A DNA stretch of 51,664 bases, from positions 1 through 51,664 of the forward strand of contig JAEZAA010000258.1 of NCBI GenBank assembly GCA_023430625.1, written 5' to 3'. This DNA comes from Pseudomonadota bacterium. GTDB taxonomy: Bacteria; Pseudomonadota; Gammaproteobacteria; Pseudomonadales; Oleiphilaceae. Under the pieces are notes generated by a model. It had not been told where the DNA came from. It searched no databases and saw nothing but the letters and a program-made list of their open reading frames with translations. A program made the position numbers and the translations under genes. This document shows positions 17,901 to 25,601 of this stretch, piece by piece (positions within the stretch are counted from its first letter, which is position 1; each line of letters opens with the position of its first letter).

Positions 17901-18140
17901 CTCTTTCATACCCTCAAGTGTGCGAAGCTCCTGCTCCATCGGCCGCACCAGCAAACGTTCGGCGTCGTCTGGTGAAATACCCTCGTGGGTGATGGACACA
18001 TAGATCAAAGGAATCGGCACATCCGGATTAGATTCCTTCGGGAGTGAGTTATACGCCCAGATCCCCCCAAGCCAGAGCATGATCAGAATGATCATGCTGG
18101 CGCGGGAGCGGTCGACCGCCGCGCGTATCAGCTTATTCAT
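14982..18140 (-). CDS. RND efflux pump inner-membrane subunit (AcrB/MexB superfamily)
   Basis: A proton-driven export pump of 1052 aa. It shows the RND layout: first membrane helix (MIILIMLWLGGIWAY), a large periplasmic porter domain, and helices 2-6 including LVDGAIVVAELADRYLEEG with the conserved Asp-containing helix 4 (AGMLVDGAIVV). A second porter domain follows, then helices 8-12 with GIVVNNNIILIDGYNELR. I start at the ATG at 18138-18140, which overlaps the adaptor stop by 8 bases; the longer frame to 18203 would overlap the adaptor further without support. The family exports drugs, solvents or lipids; the substrate cannot be read from sequence. No outer-membrane channel gene is present nearby. 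Confidence 0.92.
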   Translation of the reverse strand: MNKLIRAAVDRSRASMIILIMLWLGGIWAYNSLPKESNPDVPIPLIYVSITHEGISPDDAERLLVRPMEQELRTLEGMKELRAVASEGHASLIMEFQAGFDPDSALQDVREKVDAAKAKLPVDSEEPVVREINTSQFPVMNLSLSGPLSEMELVRVARALKREIETIAEVLQVEIGGDREDLLELVADQQVLERYGIDYGELFTLISSNNRLVAAGNLDTGAGRLAIKVPGVVETLQDLLSMPIKRMNGQVITFGDVATVQRTFKDPTGFARVDGQPAVVLEISKRSGANIIETIEQVKAVVKQSQAFWPEQLEVTYITDESEQIQNMLSDLLNNVLFAVVLVVIVIIGAMGPRSALLVGLTIPGAFLAGLLVIQALGFTLNIVVLFSLILVAGMLVDGAIVVAELADRYLEEGMPVREAYVRASVRMAWPVIASTATTLAVFLPLLVWPGIVGEFMKFLPATVIICLLASLFMALVFMPVMGTLVGARRAKVVSNPEPGRFTTQYARTLAWLLRSPGKTLLMTLVIMMFTYVLYGRFNHGVEFFPEVEPESAQVLLHAVGDRSVYEKDQLLRQVEERLQGMPEVRDIYARSFAQADSQLGEDVIGMLQFQLVDWYERRPADAILAEMRERTATLPMNLEFRKQEGGPAAGKPVKLRVSGINQDLDEAVQTLRDRLEKVGGFVDVTDNRALPGIEWRLEVDRELAARYGLDVATVGNAVQLVTNGLMLADYRPDDVEEEVDIRIRMPKEDRTLGTLGTLMLSTPQGPVPVSNFTKLIPAQKTGTLHRVDGERTLTVEADVAPGVQVDERLRALKDSLVADPIEGVRIRFAGQDEDQAEAMGFLAGAFLVAIMLMALMLVIQFNSIYQAGLVLSAIVFSTGGVLLGLLITGRPFGVVMVGLGVIALAGIVVNNNIILIDGYNELRKMGYAAFDAALETGKSRLRPVLLTAITTVLGLLPMVLGVNVDLLTPSLGINAPSTQWWTELSSAIAGGLTFATFLTLLVTPCMLVLGERMTRRLPWKKSTPVRDADRSSGALEERGGQTRLAQPVEEI

Positions 18141-19230
18141 GGGCAGCCGCTCCCCGCTTGAGCTCGGATTCCGCAATCGGCTTGACCTTGTGTCCGGCCT
18201 CAACCAGATTGCGGCCCATGGTAATCAAGCGTACTTGCTCCGGCAGACCGATCACCCAGACCGCATCGGCGGATGTCTTCACCCGCTCCACCGGCTTGCG
18301 CTGCACCTGATCGTCCGTATCGATGTAGGCGACACTCAGCCCACCCTGATCATTAAGGCTCAGCAAGGCCGGCGAAATGGGATGGGCTTTCACGCTACCG
18401 AGGGCAACCGCGAGACTGGCCGTGGCACCGGCCAAGCGCAGACGGTCTGGGTTTTCCATGGACGCCTCGATACGGAAGCTGCGGGTTTGCGGATCAGCCT
18501 GATGGGCAATGTATATGATGCTGCCCTCAAGCTGACGACCGTCCAACAAGGTTGCCCGGACCGCTTGGCCCAAACTGAGTTGCGGCACAAGTTGCTGGGG
18601 CACCTGCCCCACCAGTTTCAGGCGGGTATCGTCCACCACCCGCGCCAGGTCCATGCCCGGAGTCACGGTCTGGCCAATTTCCACTGGCAGGAGTTCAAGC
18701 ACACCGGCAAAAGGAGCGGCAATTTTGGTGTCCGCCAGCTGTTGAGAGCGCTCGGCCAACTCCGCCTGGGCCTGAGCCAGGGCTGCCCGCCGCGCGGCCA
18801 CGTCCGTATCGGTACCCAATCCTTGACCCTGTAGCGATTGCGCAGCCTCCAGCTGTGCCTTGGCCAAGGTCACATCGGCACGGGCCTTCTCCAGCTGCGC
18901 GGCACGGTCTTCCACCGACAGCAGTACCAGTTGCTGTTTGGCATCGACCCGGGTTCCCTTGAGCACGGGCAGCGCCTCAACCACGCCATTGATGCGGGCC
19001 TTGAGATCAACCTGGCGCCAGGCCTCCAGTGTGCCCTGGATCGGCAATTCCCGGTTGATGGTCTCGGCATCGGACAACCGGAATGCGACCGGAACCGGCC
19101 CGCCGTTTTCCTGCTGCTGTGCATCAGGCGCTTCGGATTTAGCCGTTTGAACATTCCCCATGGCCAACCACAGCGTCAGAATCACGATGAGTGCCAATGC
19201 CATCCAATAGGTGGAAAAACGCTGTTTCAT
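18133..19230 (-). CDS. RND periplasmic adaptor (membrane-fusion protein)
   Basis: A 365-aa adaptor that bridges the RND pump and the outer-membrane channel. It has one N-terminal membrane anchor (YWMALALIVILTLWLAM) with no lipobox. A barrel-sandwich half-domain (VDLKARINGVVEALPVLKGTRV) is followed by a helical hairpin (about 105-155, rich in Ala, Gln and Leu), the second lipoyl half (IAAPFAGVLELLPVEIGQTV) and the beta-barrel domain. It is the first structural gene of the efflux operon, overlapping the pump gene by 8 bases, with a separate promoter region and a candidate operator in the 107-bp gap after tetR. Confidence 0.9.
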   Translation of the reverse strand: MKQRFSTYWMALALIVILTLWLAMGNVQTAKSEAPDAQQQENGGPVPVAFRLSDAETINRELPIQGTLEAWRQVDLKARINGVVEALPVLKGTRVDAKQQLVLLSVEDRAAQLEKARADVTLAKAQLEAAQSLQGQGLGTDTDVAARRAALAQAQAELAERSQQLADTKIAAPFAGVLELLPVEIGQTVTPGMDLARVVDDTRLKLVGQVPQQLVPQLSLGQAVRATLLDGRQLEGSIIYIAHQADPQTRSFRIEASMENPDRLRLAGATASLAVALGSVKAHPISPALLSLNDQGGLSVAYIDTDDQVQRKPVERVKTSADAVWVIGLPEQVRLITMGRNLVEAGHKVKPIAESELKRGAAAHE

Positions 19231-19303
19231 AACCAGGAACCTTATCTAGGGCGATCTGTTCGTTGTCTTATTTGAATCCGCCGGAAAGCGGTGGCGGACA
19301 TCT

Positions 19304-19320
19304 ACCAACCTGTCGTTGGT
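19304..19320. promoter_or_regulatory. Inverted repeat before the efflux adaptor gene
   Basis: ACCAAC (19304-19309) and GTTGGT (19315-19320) form a perfect inverted repeat with a 5-base spacer, in the gap between tetR and the adaptor. It shares the CCA...TGG half-site with the palindrome upstream of tetR (20037-20047), so both could be bound by the TetR-type repressor. Confidence 0.5.
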
Positions 19321-19337
19321 TGAATTCCTAAAATGCT

Positions 19338-19991
19338 TTATGAATCCTGCTTGCGCAGATGGCTCACCGCGTCCATCCCCAACACACCTGCCAGCATGAA
19401 ATCGGTGACACTGTCGAGATACTGGTCCCGGCTGATCGGCTGCAGAGCATGAAACGCGCTTCCACTGGCGATGCGCGCGATGGCGCCTTCAAAGGCTGCC
19501 AGAATGCCGATAAACAATGGGCCGACGGGTTGGGCAGGCAAGTCGCCCTTGGCGATCGCCCGTTCCAGAATGCGGTTAAACAGCTCAACGTAGGCCTGCT
19601 CAACCGCCAGGAAACGCTCCCGGTATTCTGCGCGAAGCCGCGCCTGAAAGTCCGTGCGCGAACAATACATGATCAACTGGGCCAGGGCGGGAGAACCGAG
19701 CAACAGGTCGAACGCCTTGCGGAATATCCTCCGCAACGCCAGCAGCGGCGGGTCAACCCGCGCAAGATCCGCGTAGATCGGAAGGCATTCCTGGTTGAAG
19801 TCCAGGACCAGACGCGCAAGGATTTCCTCCTTGCAGACGAAGTGCTTATAGACAGTGCCTTTCCCAATGCCAGCCCGTTCCGCCAGCTTGGCGACCGTTA
19901 CCTTCTCCCACGGCTGTTCCGCAAACAACAGGGTTGCCGTATCGAGAATACATTGTTCGCGCCGGGAAAATTCCTGATCCTTGTATCGCAT
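19338..19991 (-). CDS. TetR-family repressor of the RND operon
   Basis: A 217-aa regulator. The N-terminal TetR helix-turn-helix is clear: ILDTATLLFAEQPWEKVTVAKLAERAGIGKGTVYKHF spans about residues 15-51. The C-terminal ligand-binding half is helical and variable, as in the family. It is transcribed in the same direction as the adaptor and pump and lies directly upstream, so it most likely represses them and itself. Inverted repeats at 20018-20047 and 19304-19320 are candidate operators. The inducer is unknown. Confidence 0.9.
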   Translation of the reverse strand: MRYKDQEFSRREQCILDTATLLFAEQPWEKVTVAKLAERAGIGKGTVYKHFVCKEEILARLVLDFNQECLPIYADLARVDPPLLALRRIFRKAFDLLLGSPALAQLIMYCSRTDFQARLRAEYRERFLAVEQAYVELFNRILERAIAKGDLPAQPVGPLFIGILAAFEGAIARIASGSAFHALQPISRDQYLDSVTDFMLAGVLGMDAVSHLRKQDS

Positions 19992-20017
19992 GCTCTGGAC
20001 GTACCCGCAGTGACTCG

Positions 20018-20047
20018 TGACCAGCGGTCATACTACGACCATTGGTC
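20018..20047. promoter_or_regulatory. Two adjacent palindromes upstream of tetR
   Basis: TGACCAGCGGTCA (20018-20030) and GACCATTGGTC (20037-20047) are both perfect inverted repeats sharing a GACC half-site, just upstream of the TetR start at 19991. This is the expected place for TetR autorepression. Confidence 0.6.
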
Positions 20048-20077
20048 TTCAACATCAACGGGCGCGTCACCTGCGCA

Positions 20078-20530
20078 TCAGGGTCGCCGCTCTGCTTCCT
20101 TGCGTTGTTGCCGAATCGAAATGGTCGACAAGCTTCCGATTTGTTCCACCAGCAAATCGATCAAATCGTCGAACGTCAGAATACCGACCAGACGTCCCGA
20201 ACTGTCTACCACGGGCACGCGCCGGATGACATGCGCGCGCATCAGGGCGACGGCGTCGAACACACTGGCCTCGTCTGGAATGGTAATCAGCTCGCGGTCG
20301 GCAAGATCAGCCGCAGCCAGTTTGTCCAAGTCGCCGATGCCTTCCGCAATGGTCTCAATGACGATATCGCGGTCGGTCACCAAAGCGACTGGAATGTTTC
20401 CCCCATCCTTTTGCTCGACCACCACCAGATCTCCTACATGGTGCTGGCGCATCAAGCAGGCCGCATCTACCACGCTTGCCGCCCGATCGATAATGATGAC
20501 TTCACGATTACAACACTCGCCCACTTTCAT
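20078..20530 (-). CDS. Tandem CBS-domain protein
   Basis: A 150-aa soluble protein made of two CBS motifs, which bind adenine nucleotides or similar ligands and act as sensors. CBS1 runs over about residues 1-60, ending at VALVTDRDIVIETIAEG. CBS2 covers about 72-135 and ends at GRLVGILTFDDLIDLL. There is no catalytic domain fused to it, so it probably signals through partners. The ATG at 20530 has GGGAGG upstream. It is followed by the tetR-efflux genes on the same strand but separated from them by the palindromes at 20018-20047. Confidence 0.88.
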   Translation of the reverse strand: MKVGECCNREVIIIDRAASVVDAACLMRQHHVGDLVVVEQKDGGNIPVALVTDRDIVIETIAEGIGDLDKLAAADLADRELITIPDEASVFDAVALMRAHVIRRVPVVDSSGRLVGILTFDDLIDLLVEQIGSLSTISIRQQRKEAERRP

Positions 20531-20579
20531 AACGCTCCCTCCCGATCGGCTTTAGCCATTCTGTGCAGGGCTCCGGCAC

Positions 20580-20600
20580 CGGGACCAGCGAGGTCCCGGT
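20580..20600. terminator. 8-bp GC-rich stem-loop
   Basis: CCGGGACC (20580-20587) pairs with GGTCCCGG (20593-20600) around a 5-base loop, between the lipoprotein stop (20691) and the CBS gene start (20530). There is no T-run, so it may be a factor-assisted terminator of the lipoprotein gene or a leader structure for the CBS gene. Confidence 0.45.
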
Positions 20601-20690
20601 TCGCCAACGACGTATTCTAAAGTGTCGTCGATGGGTAGATTGGACGAGTGAGAAAATAGTGGAGTCAGCGGGTCACAAACTACCGGTCAC

Positions 20691-21101
20691 TCAGAACCGA
20701 TTGGATTCGGTCGTGCGGGTACGGCGTTCATTAAATTCATGCTCCTGGACAATACCGTCACGCAGTTGCACTTCGAGTACCCGCTCAAAGCTGATTTCCT
20801 CAGCCTCACTCTTGAGGAAGGCGGACGTTTCATCACGCTTGGTTTCCACGAAACGATAGGTCAGGACCTGCCGGTCGCCCTGCTCCCGGCGGCTCAGGGG
20901 CTGGCCGAACATCTCATAGACCTGGTTGTCGCTGGTCACACCGTCCTCGATGTCCTCAACCCGCTGATGGTCGAAACGCTGCCCTTCCACCACCGCAAAC
21001 TGGCCAATGGTACGTTGTGTGCCGCAACCGACCGTTCCCATGGCAATCGCTGCCGCGATCATCATTGCGCCTGTCAGGCGCAATCCTTGTTGTTTGTTCA
21101 T
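20691..21101 (-). CDS. Lipoprotein, BamE/SmpA-like
   Basis: A 136-aa protein with a lipoprotein signal (MMIAAAIAMGTVGC, lipid-modified Cys26), then a small alpha/beta domain with QVYEMFGQPLSRREQGDRQ, a pattern resembling the SmpA/OmlA fold of BamE, where a 'GxP' turn follows a helix. It ends in a charged tail (RRTRTTESNRF). A role in the outer membrane or periplasm is likely. It is probably not BamE itself, since the sequence lacks the classical opening of that protein. It stands between the PA2778-like gene and the CBS gene, all on the minus strand. Confidence 0.65.
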   Translation of the reverse strand: MNKQQGLRLTGAMMIAAAIAMGTVGCGTQRTIGQFAVVEGQRFDHQRVEDIEDGVTSDNQVYEMFGQPLSRREQGDRQVLTYRFVETKRDETSAFLKSEAEEISFERVLEVQLRDGIVQEHEFNERRTRTTESNRF

Positions 21102-21197
21102 GAACCAACCTCACCCAATTAAACCTGTTGAAAGCTGCTGGCTATTTAATCCCAGTCTCAGTCTAGGCGCCAGGAAACTGGCCGCAAATCCAGTGAG

Positions 21198-22223
21198 TCA
21201 AGGCGCCGGTTTGGGACAGTGCAAGGGCGCACAGCGGGCAGTCGATGTCTGCTGGCCGGCGAGCTTCATGACGTCCACCACCGTGGCCACCACATTCTCG
21301 TCCGTCGGTGCCAATGCCAAGGCGCATTGGGCGGCCTGTTCCGCTTCCCGGTCACAGCCTTGGGCAACCAGGGTATAAGCCAGGTTGTTCCAGGCAGGCA
21401 CATTCAGAGGCGTAATCTCCAACAAGGCGCGAAAGGCGGCTTCGGCCTGAGAAAACTCGTCAAGGGCATACGCAGTATTGCCCAGACCAAACCAAGCGAT
21501 CTCGCTACGCGGCCACTTCTTCAGTGCGGTTTCAAAGGCCGCTCGCGCCTGTGGCACCCGGCCCACGGCCTCGAGCTCCTGCACGACGGTGAGGTATTTC
21601 AAATGGTCCGCCGTCTCCGGAAGCTGGTCCGGCGGCAGGATCAGAATGGCCCAATGGTCGCCGCGAGCCCAGGTACGCTCAAAGGTTGCCAGTGGCGTTT
21701 CCTGTCGTGCGGTGGTGCCCGAGCGCAACAGCAAGGTTTCCCGTGACAGGTCGTAGCCGATCACCACGGCGTAGTGCCACAAGGGATAGATTGGCAGACT
21801 CAGGTTCTGCAACACCAACACCGGATTGCCCGCCGCCAATTCCGCCAGCAGATCCTCCAGGCTGGGCTCCAGGGGATAGACGACCATCCCGCGGCTGCGT
21901 GCTGCCGCAATCAACTCGACTTGCAGGCTACCTTGGCGTTCAGGTAGATAAACTTCGCCTTTCAAGGCCTCTGGCGTTGCCTCGATGCCTCGATACTGCA
22001 GCACTTCCGCCAGTGCGGCGGGACCGCACTGATACAATTCCTGCGGGAAAAATGGGACGTCGCTTAGTTCAACCTGCGGTGGCAGATCGACAGGCGGCTG
22101 CGCGAGTAGCCTCTCCGTCAGTTGCGGCGTCGCACACCCGGCAAGCATGTGCAGGGTGGCGACCAGTACCGTCCATTGGAAAAGAAAGGCGTGAAATCCC
22201 GTTCGCCTACTACTGGAATCCAT
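21198..22223 (-). CDS. PA2778-family C39-like cysteine peptidase with TPRs, lipoprotein
   Basis: A 341-aa protein. A lipobox (HMLAGC, Cys30) anchors it. The papain-like C39 domain follows, with catalytic C66 in QCGPAAL and H150 in LWHYAVVIG. The C-terminal third holds tetratricopeptide repeats (EIAWFGLGNTAYALDEFSQ; VPAWNNLAYTLVAQGCD). This architecture matches the Pseudomonas PA2778 family. It is encoded 7 bases after the PA2779-like gene, and the pair is conserved across gammaproteobacteria. Its substrate is unknown. The small membrane partner may be a substrate or a chaperone; this is inference. Confidence 0.88.
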   Translation of the reverse strand: MDSSSRRTGFHAFLFQWTVLVATLHMLAGCATPQLTERLLAQPPVDLPPQVELSDVPFFPQELYQCGPAALAEVLQYRGIEATPEALKGEVYLPERQGSLQVELIAAARSRGMVVYPLEPSLEDLLAELAAGNPVLVLQNLSLPIYPLWHYAVVIGYDLSRETLLLRSGTTARQETPLATFERTWARGDHWAILILPPDQLPETADHLKYLTVVQELEAVGRVPQARAAFETALKKWPRSEIAWFGLGNTAYALDEFSQAEAAFRALLEITPLNVPAWNNLAYTLVAQGCDREAEQAAQCALALAPTDENVVATVVDVMKLAGQQTSTARCAPLHCPKPAP

Positions 22224-22230
22224 TGACTAC

Positions 22231-22686
22231 TCAATTGACCTGAATCGGCCGAATGGCTGGAAAGATGTCCGTTGCACCCAGCAAGTCCAGGATGATCAGC
22301 AACACCAGAATGAAGATCACCACGGCAAAGACACTGGCGCCCCCTGCCGGCAACTCATCAATCTGCGCGTTGAACTGGGCCAGCTCCGCCGGCGTCATGT
22401 TCTTGATGCGAGCCTCCACATCCTCAGGGCTCACCCCCAGGCTGACCAAGGTTGCGCGGGCCTGCTCCTGACTCACCGCATCCAGGATACGTTCGCGGTC
22501 ATACTGAGCCCGATGCTCCTGCACCAGTGTTTCGGTCGAAACCATCGCCGCCTGCACCACCGAACTCTGGACACTCACCATCAGGATTGACAGTGCCAGT
22601 GCCGATGCCAACATCCGTCGCATCGCCAGTAGCAATCTCGTAACACCCCTTGTCACAAAAGCGCGGTTTGTCTGGACAATGTTCAT
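22231..22686 (-). CDS. PA2779-family small membrane protein
   Basis: A 151-aa protein with a signal or anchor helix (MLASALALSILMVSVQSS), a helical middle (DAVSQEQARATLVSLGVSPEDVEARI) and a C-terminal membrane helix (VFAVVIFILVLLIILDLLGATDIFPAI). The core 'MTPAELAQFNAQIDELPAGG' followed by a hydrophobic helix is the PA2779 signature. I start at the ATG at 22684-22686, preceded by AGGAG, rather than at the longer frame beginning at 22827. It is the first gene of the PA2779-PA2778 operon. Confidence 0.85.
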   Translation of the reverse strand: MNIVQTNRAFVTRGVTRLLLAMRRMLASALALSILMVSVQSSVVQAAMVSTETLVQEHRAQYDRERILDAVSQEQARATLVSLGVSPEDVEARIKNMTPAELAQFNAQIDELPAGGASVFAVVIFILVLLIILDLLGATDIFPAIRPIQVN

Positions 22687-22847
22687 AGCAACTCCTTGGA
22701 AAGATGACCTAAACCAGAACAGGATACAGTGTCGGACTATTGTAGCGATGACGTCAGGACGTGCGTCAACCAGTTTGGGCATTCTCCGGCAGATCACTAA
22801 TATCCCTATCAAACACCCCTTCTCCACTTTACTTCCATTGGATGTTC

Positions 22848-23105
22848 ATGGATTACATCGACCTTTTGCAGTGGCCAGCCATGGCCGTCACCGTCCTGGC
22901 CGCCTGGTTAATCGCCTCGTTGAAGCGTCACAAGCGCATGATCGGCTTCTGGTGCTTCCTGGCCAGTAATCTGCTGTGGATCATCTGGGGCTGGCACGAC
23001 GGGGCCTATGCGCTCATCGTGCTGCAGTTCTGCCTGGCGGCCTTGAATATCCGTGGCGTTCTCAAGAATGATCAGCACGGCGAACCCGCCCACGCCAGCC
23101 AGTGA
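22848..23105 (+). CDS. Small membrane protein (85 aa)
   Basis: The product has three hydrophobic segments (WPAMAVTVLAAWLIASL; IGFWCFLASNLLWIIW; AYALIVLQFCLAALNIRGV) and a short polar tail. The pattern IGFWxFLxSNxLWxxWG with a final NIRG turn is familiar from small conserved membrane proteins distantly like the PnuC/SWEET fold, but the role is unknown. An in-frame ATG at 22842 is an alternative start. It diverges from the PA2779-like gene and precedes the amidotransferase peptidase on the same strand. Confidence 0.6.
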   Translation: MDYIDLLQWPAMAVTVLAAWLIASLKRHKRMIGFWCFLASNLLWIIWGWHDGAYALIVLQFCLAALNIRGVLKNDQHGEPAHASQ

Positions 23106-23223
23106 GGCGGATTGCCTTTCGTCGCCCTCAAATCGACACATTATTATGTCCTCCAGGGATCAGTGCGGGGGACGGCTCAGCCTCCGCGACCGATTCCAGG
23201 CTCGTTGAGACCGGAGTGGATGT

Positions 23224-24030
23224 ATGGCTGTATTCACGGCAGGCGGAAAACCGAAAATTGGCGTGACCGGGCCGGACAAGGGCGGCCTGGCAGCCTGGTA
23301 CTTCACGCGTTTTGCCATCTGGCGCGCCGGCGGCAAGGCCAAACGGGTGACCCCCAGCCGCCCCTGCTCCATGAATGAACTGGCCGGCCTGATCATTGGC
23401 GGCGGCGCCGATGTGGATCCCGCTCTCTACGGCGCCGAGCCGGAGAAAATCCTGGAGGAGATCAAGCAGGAGCGGTCAATCATCCGGTCCCTACTGACCC
23501 GCCTACTCTATCCCCTGCTATTTCTGATCCGCAAGCTGTTCAGTACCAAGGTAAGCCAGTATGGGGATGCGGGCCGGGATGCCCTGGAAACAAAGCTGCT
23601 GGAAGAAGCGCTGGAACTCAGGCGGCCGGTGCTCGGTATCTGTCGTGGCGCCCAGCTCATCAACGTGCATTTGGGCGGCAATCTCTACCAGAACATCCAG
23701 AGCTTTTACGTGGAGACCCCGCATCTTCGAACCGTGTTTCCCCGCAAGGATATTGTCGTCACCCCAAACTCGCGCCTGGCCCGGGTGCTCCAGGGCTGCT
23801 CCAGCAAGGTCAACGCACTGCATTACCAGGCGATCAAGGAGTTAGGTGAGAATCTCACCGTCAGCGCGCGCGAACGCAGTCCGGATATCGTGCAAGCCAT
23901 CGAGCATCGCGAGCGTTTCCTGATCGGCGTGCAATGGCACCCGGAATACCTGTTTCGGGAACAGGATCAGCAGGCTCTTTTTCATGCCTTGGTCGAAGAA
24001 GCACGTGCTTGTTGCACAGCCAAAGAATAA
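23224..24030 (+). CDS. Class I glutamine-amidotransferase-like peptidase (C26, PuuD-like)
   Basis: A hydrolase of the gamma-glutamyl-gamma-aminobutyrate hydrolase group (268 aa). The catalytic nucleophile is C140 in LGICRGAQLIN, and the His-Glu pair is H239/E241 in VQWHPEY. The opening GLIIGGGADVDPALYG is the family signature. Residues about 80-115 form an unusual insert with an amphipathic or hydrophobic stretch (LLTRLLYPLLFLIRKLF), not in PuuD, that could contact the membrane. The substrate is likely a gamma-glutamyl compound, but no putrescine genes are adjacent. The ATG at 23224 has a GGAG-like site upstream. Confidence 0.85.
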   Translation: MAVFTAGGKPKIGVTGPDKGGLAAWYFTRFAIWRAGGKAKRVTPSRPCSMNELAGLIIGGGADVDPALYGAEPEKILEEIKQERSIIRSLLTRLLYPLLFLIRKLFSTKVSQYGDAGRDALETKLLEEALELRRPVLGICRGAQLINVHLGGNLYQNIQSFYVETPHLRTVFPRKDIVVTPNSRLARVLQGCSSKVNALHYQAIKELGENLTVSARERSPDIVQAIEHRERFLIGVQWHPEYLFREQDQQALFHALVEEARACCTAKE

Positions 24031-24447
24031 CCCCCGACTTCTACACAAAATCTGTGGATAACTATGTGAATGAGTCCATGGATAACCCACTCAGACGTTG
24101 CTATTAAAGGCCTCGTCTCACTTTGGCTACAAGATCACCAAGCTGCCTAGTGTATAAGCGGATGGGTCAGTTTTAGACCGATGCACCGCTGCCGTATCTG
24201 GTCAGTGGACGCTCACAATGATTAAGTTAACGCCAATCCTACCGACCTGGATTCAAAAGGCCGGAGTTAGCGCAACTTCTTTAAAGAAATTCACAAGAAC
24301 TGTGGATAACTCTGTGAATTACCTGGGCAACTTTATCCACACCCCGTGCCGGCCGGGCCTTTCTGCAAATTGGTGACACATTAATCATGTGACCTGGATC
24401 ACAGAGGTAATGCCTATGCATCCCCTCGGGATGTTCTTCAGCCCAGA
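24031..24447. promoter_or_regulatory. Gene-free region with DnaA boxes and a CRP-type site
   Basis: This 417-bp gap lies between two convergent genes, so no promoter is needed here. It holds three perfect 9-bp DnaA boxes: TGTGGATAA at 24053-24061 and 24301-24309, and the opposite-strand form TTATCCACA at 24333-24341. A shorter TGGATAA lies at 24079-24085. A perfect CRP-type palindrome TGTGA-N6-TCACA is at 24388-24403. The two boxes at 24053 and 24301 share longer flanks (TGTGGATAACT, then TGTGAAT). This looks like a DnaA-binding locus of the datA/DARS kind rather than oriC. Confidence 0.6.
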
Positions 24448-25209
24448 TCAGAGAGCGAACCGCTTTTCCATCGAGAATCCGGAGCTTCTGCTTACCTCGT
24501 GGGGATAGCCGTGCTGATTCGCGACGACTCGGGTGCCGCCATGCTGGTAATCCACGGAATGATGGGTATGCCCGAACATCCAGTAGCGGGGCTGATAGCG
24601 CTCGATCAGGTCGGTGCAGTTGTTGATGAAGTAGGGTGTCAGCGGGCTCTTGGTGAACTGAGACGCACAGCACTGCGCTTCAGGGCCAAAATGGGTGATC
24701 ACCACACAGGGCTCGGCGCTTGCGGCCAATTCCTGTTCCAGGAAAGACCTTGCCTGTTGATACAACCGCTTCAGATCCGCCACTGTCAGCGGCTGTCCGC
24801 CGCGCCGAATCTGCTTGAAGTCTGGGAGGAAGGTTTGCGCAGCATTCTCCGCCATCACCGCAGCCGCCTCACCATGGAGCGCGAAGTCGGTCCACAGCGT
24901 TGTACCGATAAAGCGGACACCATCGATGACGACGGCACGCTCGAGCAGGACATGCACCAGGCCACTGGGCTCGTGCCAGTTACGCAGATACTGGTTCAGC
25001 TCATCTAGGTCCTGGCCGTAGTACTCGTGATTACCAGGCACATAGATGACCGGAACCGCATGCTTGGCCGCCAGCTCTTGGGCCAGCGCGAGTGACTCCT
25101 GCACAGGACCAATGTCACCTGCGAGAATGATCAGGTCCGCATCCGCGGCGTTTAGTATCAGGCTCGGATTGAACTCAAGGTGTAAGTCGGAAAACAATGC
25201 TATCTGCAT
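24448..25209 (-). CDS. Metallophosphoesterase
   Basis: A calcineurin-like phosphoesterase of 253 aa. The metal-binding motifs are all visible in order: D8/H10 in LFSDLHLE, LAGDIG, VPGNHEYY (catalytic His), ITHFGP, and MFGHTHH at the end. The start is the ATG at 25207-25209 with GGGAG upstream; the longer frame to 25404 only overlaps the next gene. The substrate (nucleotide, phosphoprotein or lipid) cannot be read from sequence. It is probably co-transcribed with the DUF2288 gene, 53 bases upstream, and converges on the DnaA-box region. Confidence 0.9.
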   Translation of the reverse strand: MQIALFSDLHLEFNPSLILNAADADLIILAGDIGPVQESLALAQELAAKHAVPVIYVPGNHEYYGQDLDELNQYLRNWHEPSGLVHVLLERAVVIDGVRFIGTTLWTDFALHGEAAAVMAENAAQTFLPDFKQIRRGGQPLTVADLKRLYQQARSFLEQELAASAEPCVVITHFGPEAQCCASQFTKSPLTPYFINNCTDLIERYQPRYWMFGHTHHSVDYQHGGTRVVANQHGYPHEVSRSSGFSMEKRFAL

Positions 25210-25262
25210 AAGGGCTCCCTGGCCTGCAACCCGGTGCGCTCCTGACTCCAGCCACGCTTTCT

Positions 25263-25601
25263 TTATTCTGATGCGCCAGTGCGCTGAGCATCCTGCACCA
25301 AGACCCAGGGCGCGACCACAACGGCCCATAGACGCGCCTGACGCGCATACCAATCCTGCGCCTGTTCCGCGGTGACGGCAGCGACCTGCCCCAGATCCAG
25401 CCAATGTTGAACCTGTGTCCGATTGTCCTTACTCAATTGCAGCGCCACCTCCACCAGGTCCAGCTCGGGGGATATCTGGATCACGCGGCCCGCGGCAAAA
25501 TGGCGCTGCAACTCCCGCCATTCCAGGGTGGCGGTTTCCAGGTTCAGTTTGGCGCGCAAAACGTCATCGGCATTTGAATCCGTGATGGCTGATGGGGTCA
25601 T
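25263..25601 (-). CDS. DUF2288 family protein
   Basis: A 112-aa soluble protein. The central TLEWRELQRHFAAGRVIQIS and DLVEVALQLSKDNRTQVQHWL, followed by AQDWYARQARLWAVVVAPWVLVQ, match the DUF2288 family. Its function is unknown. I start at the ATG at 25599-25601 instead of extending to 25793, because the conserved domain begins just after it and a GAG site lies upstream. It is the first gene of a two-gene unit with the metallophosphoesterase. Confidence 0.8.
   Translation of the reverse strand: MTPSAITDSNADDVLRAKLNLETATLEWRELQRHFAAGRVIQISPELDLVEVALQLSKDNRTQVQHWLDLGQVAAVTAEQAQDWYARQARLWAVVVAPWVLVQDAQRTGASE

Noticed and set aside
24031..24447. Chromosomal replication origin
   Set aside because: DnaA boxes are present, but there is no dnaA, dnaN or mnmG neighbour and no AT-rich unwinding region, so a DnaA-titration or reactivation locus is more likely.
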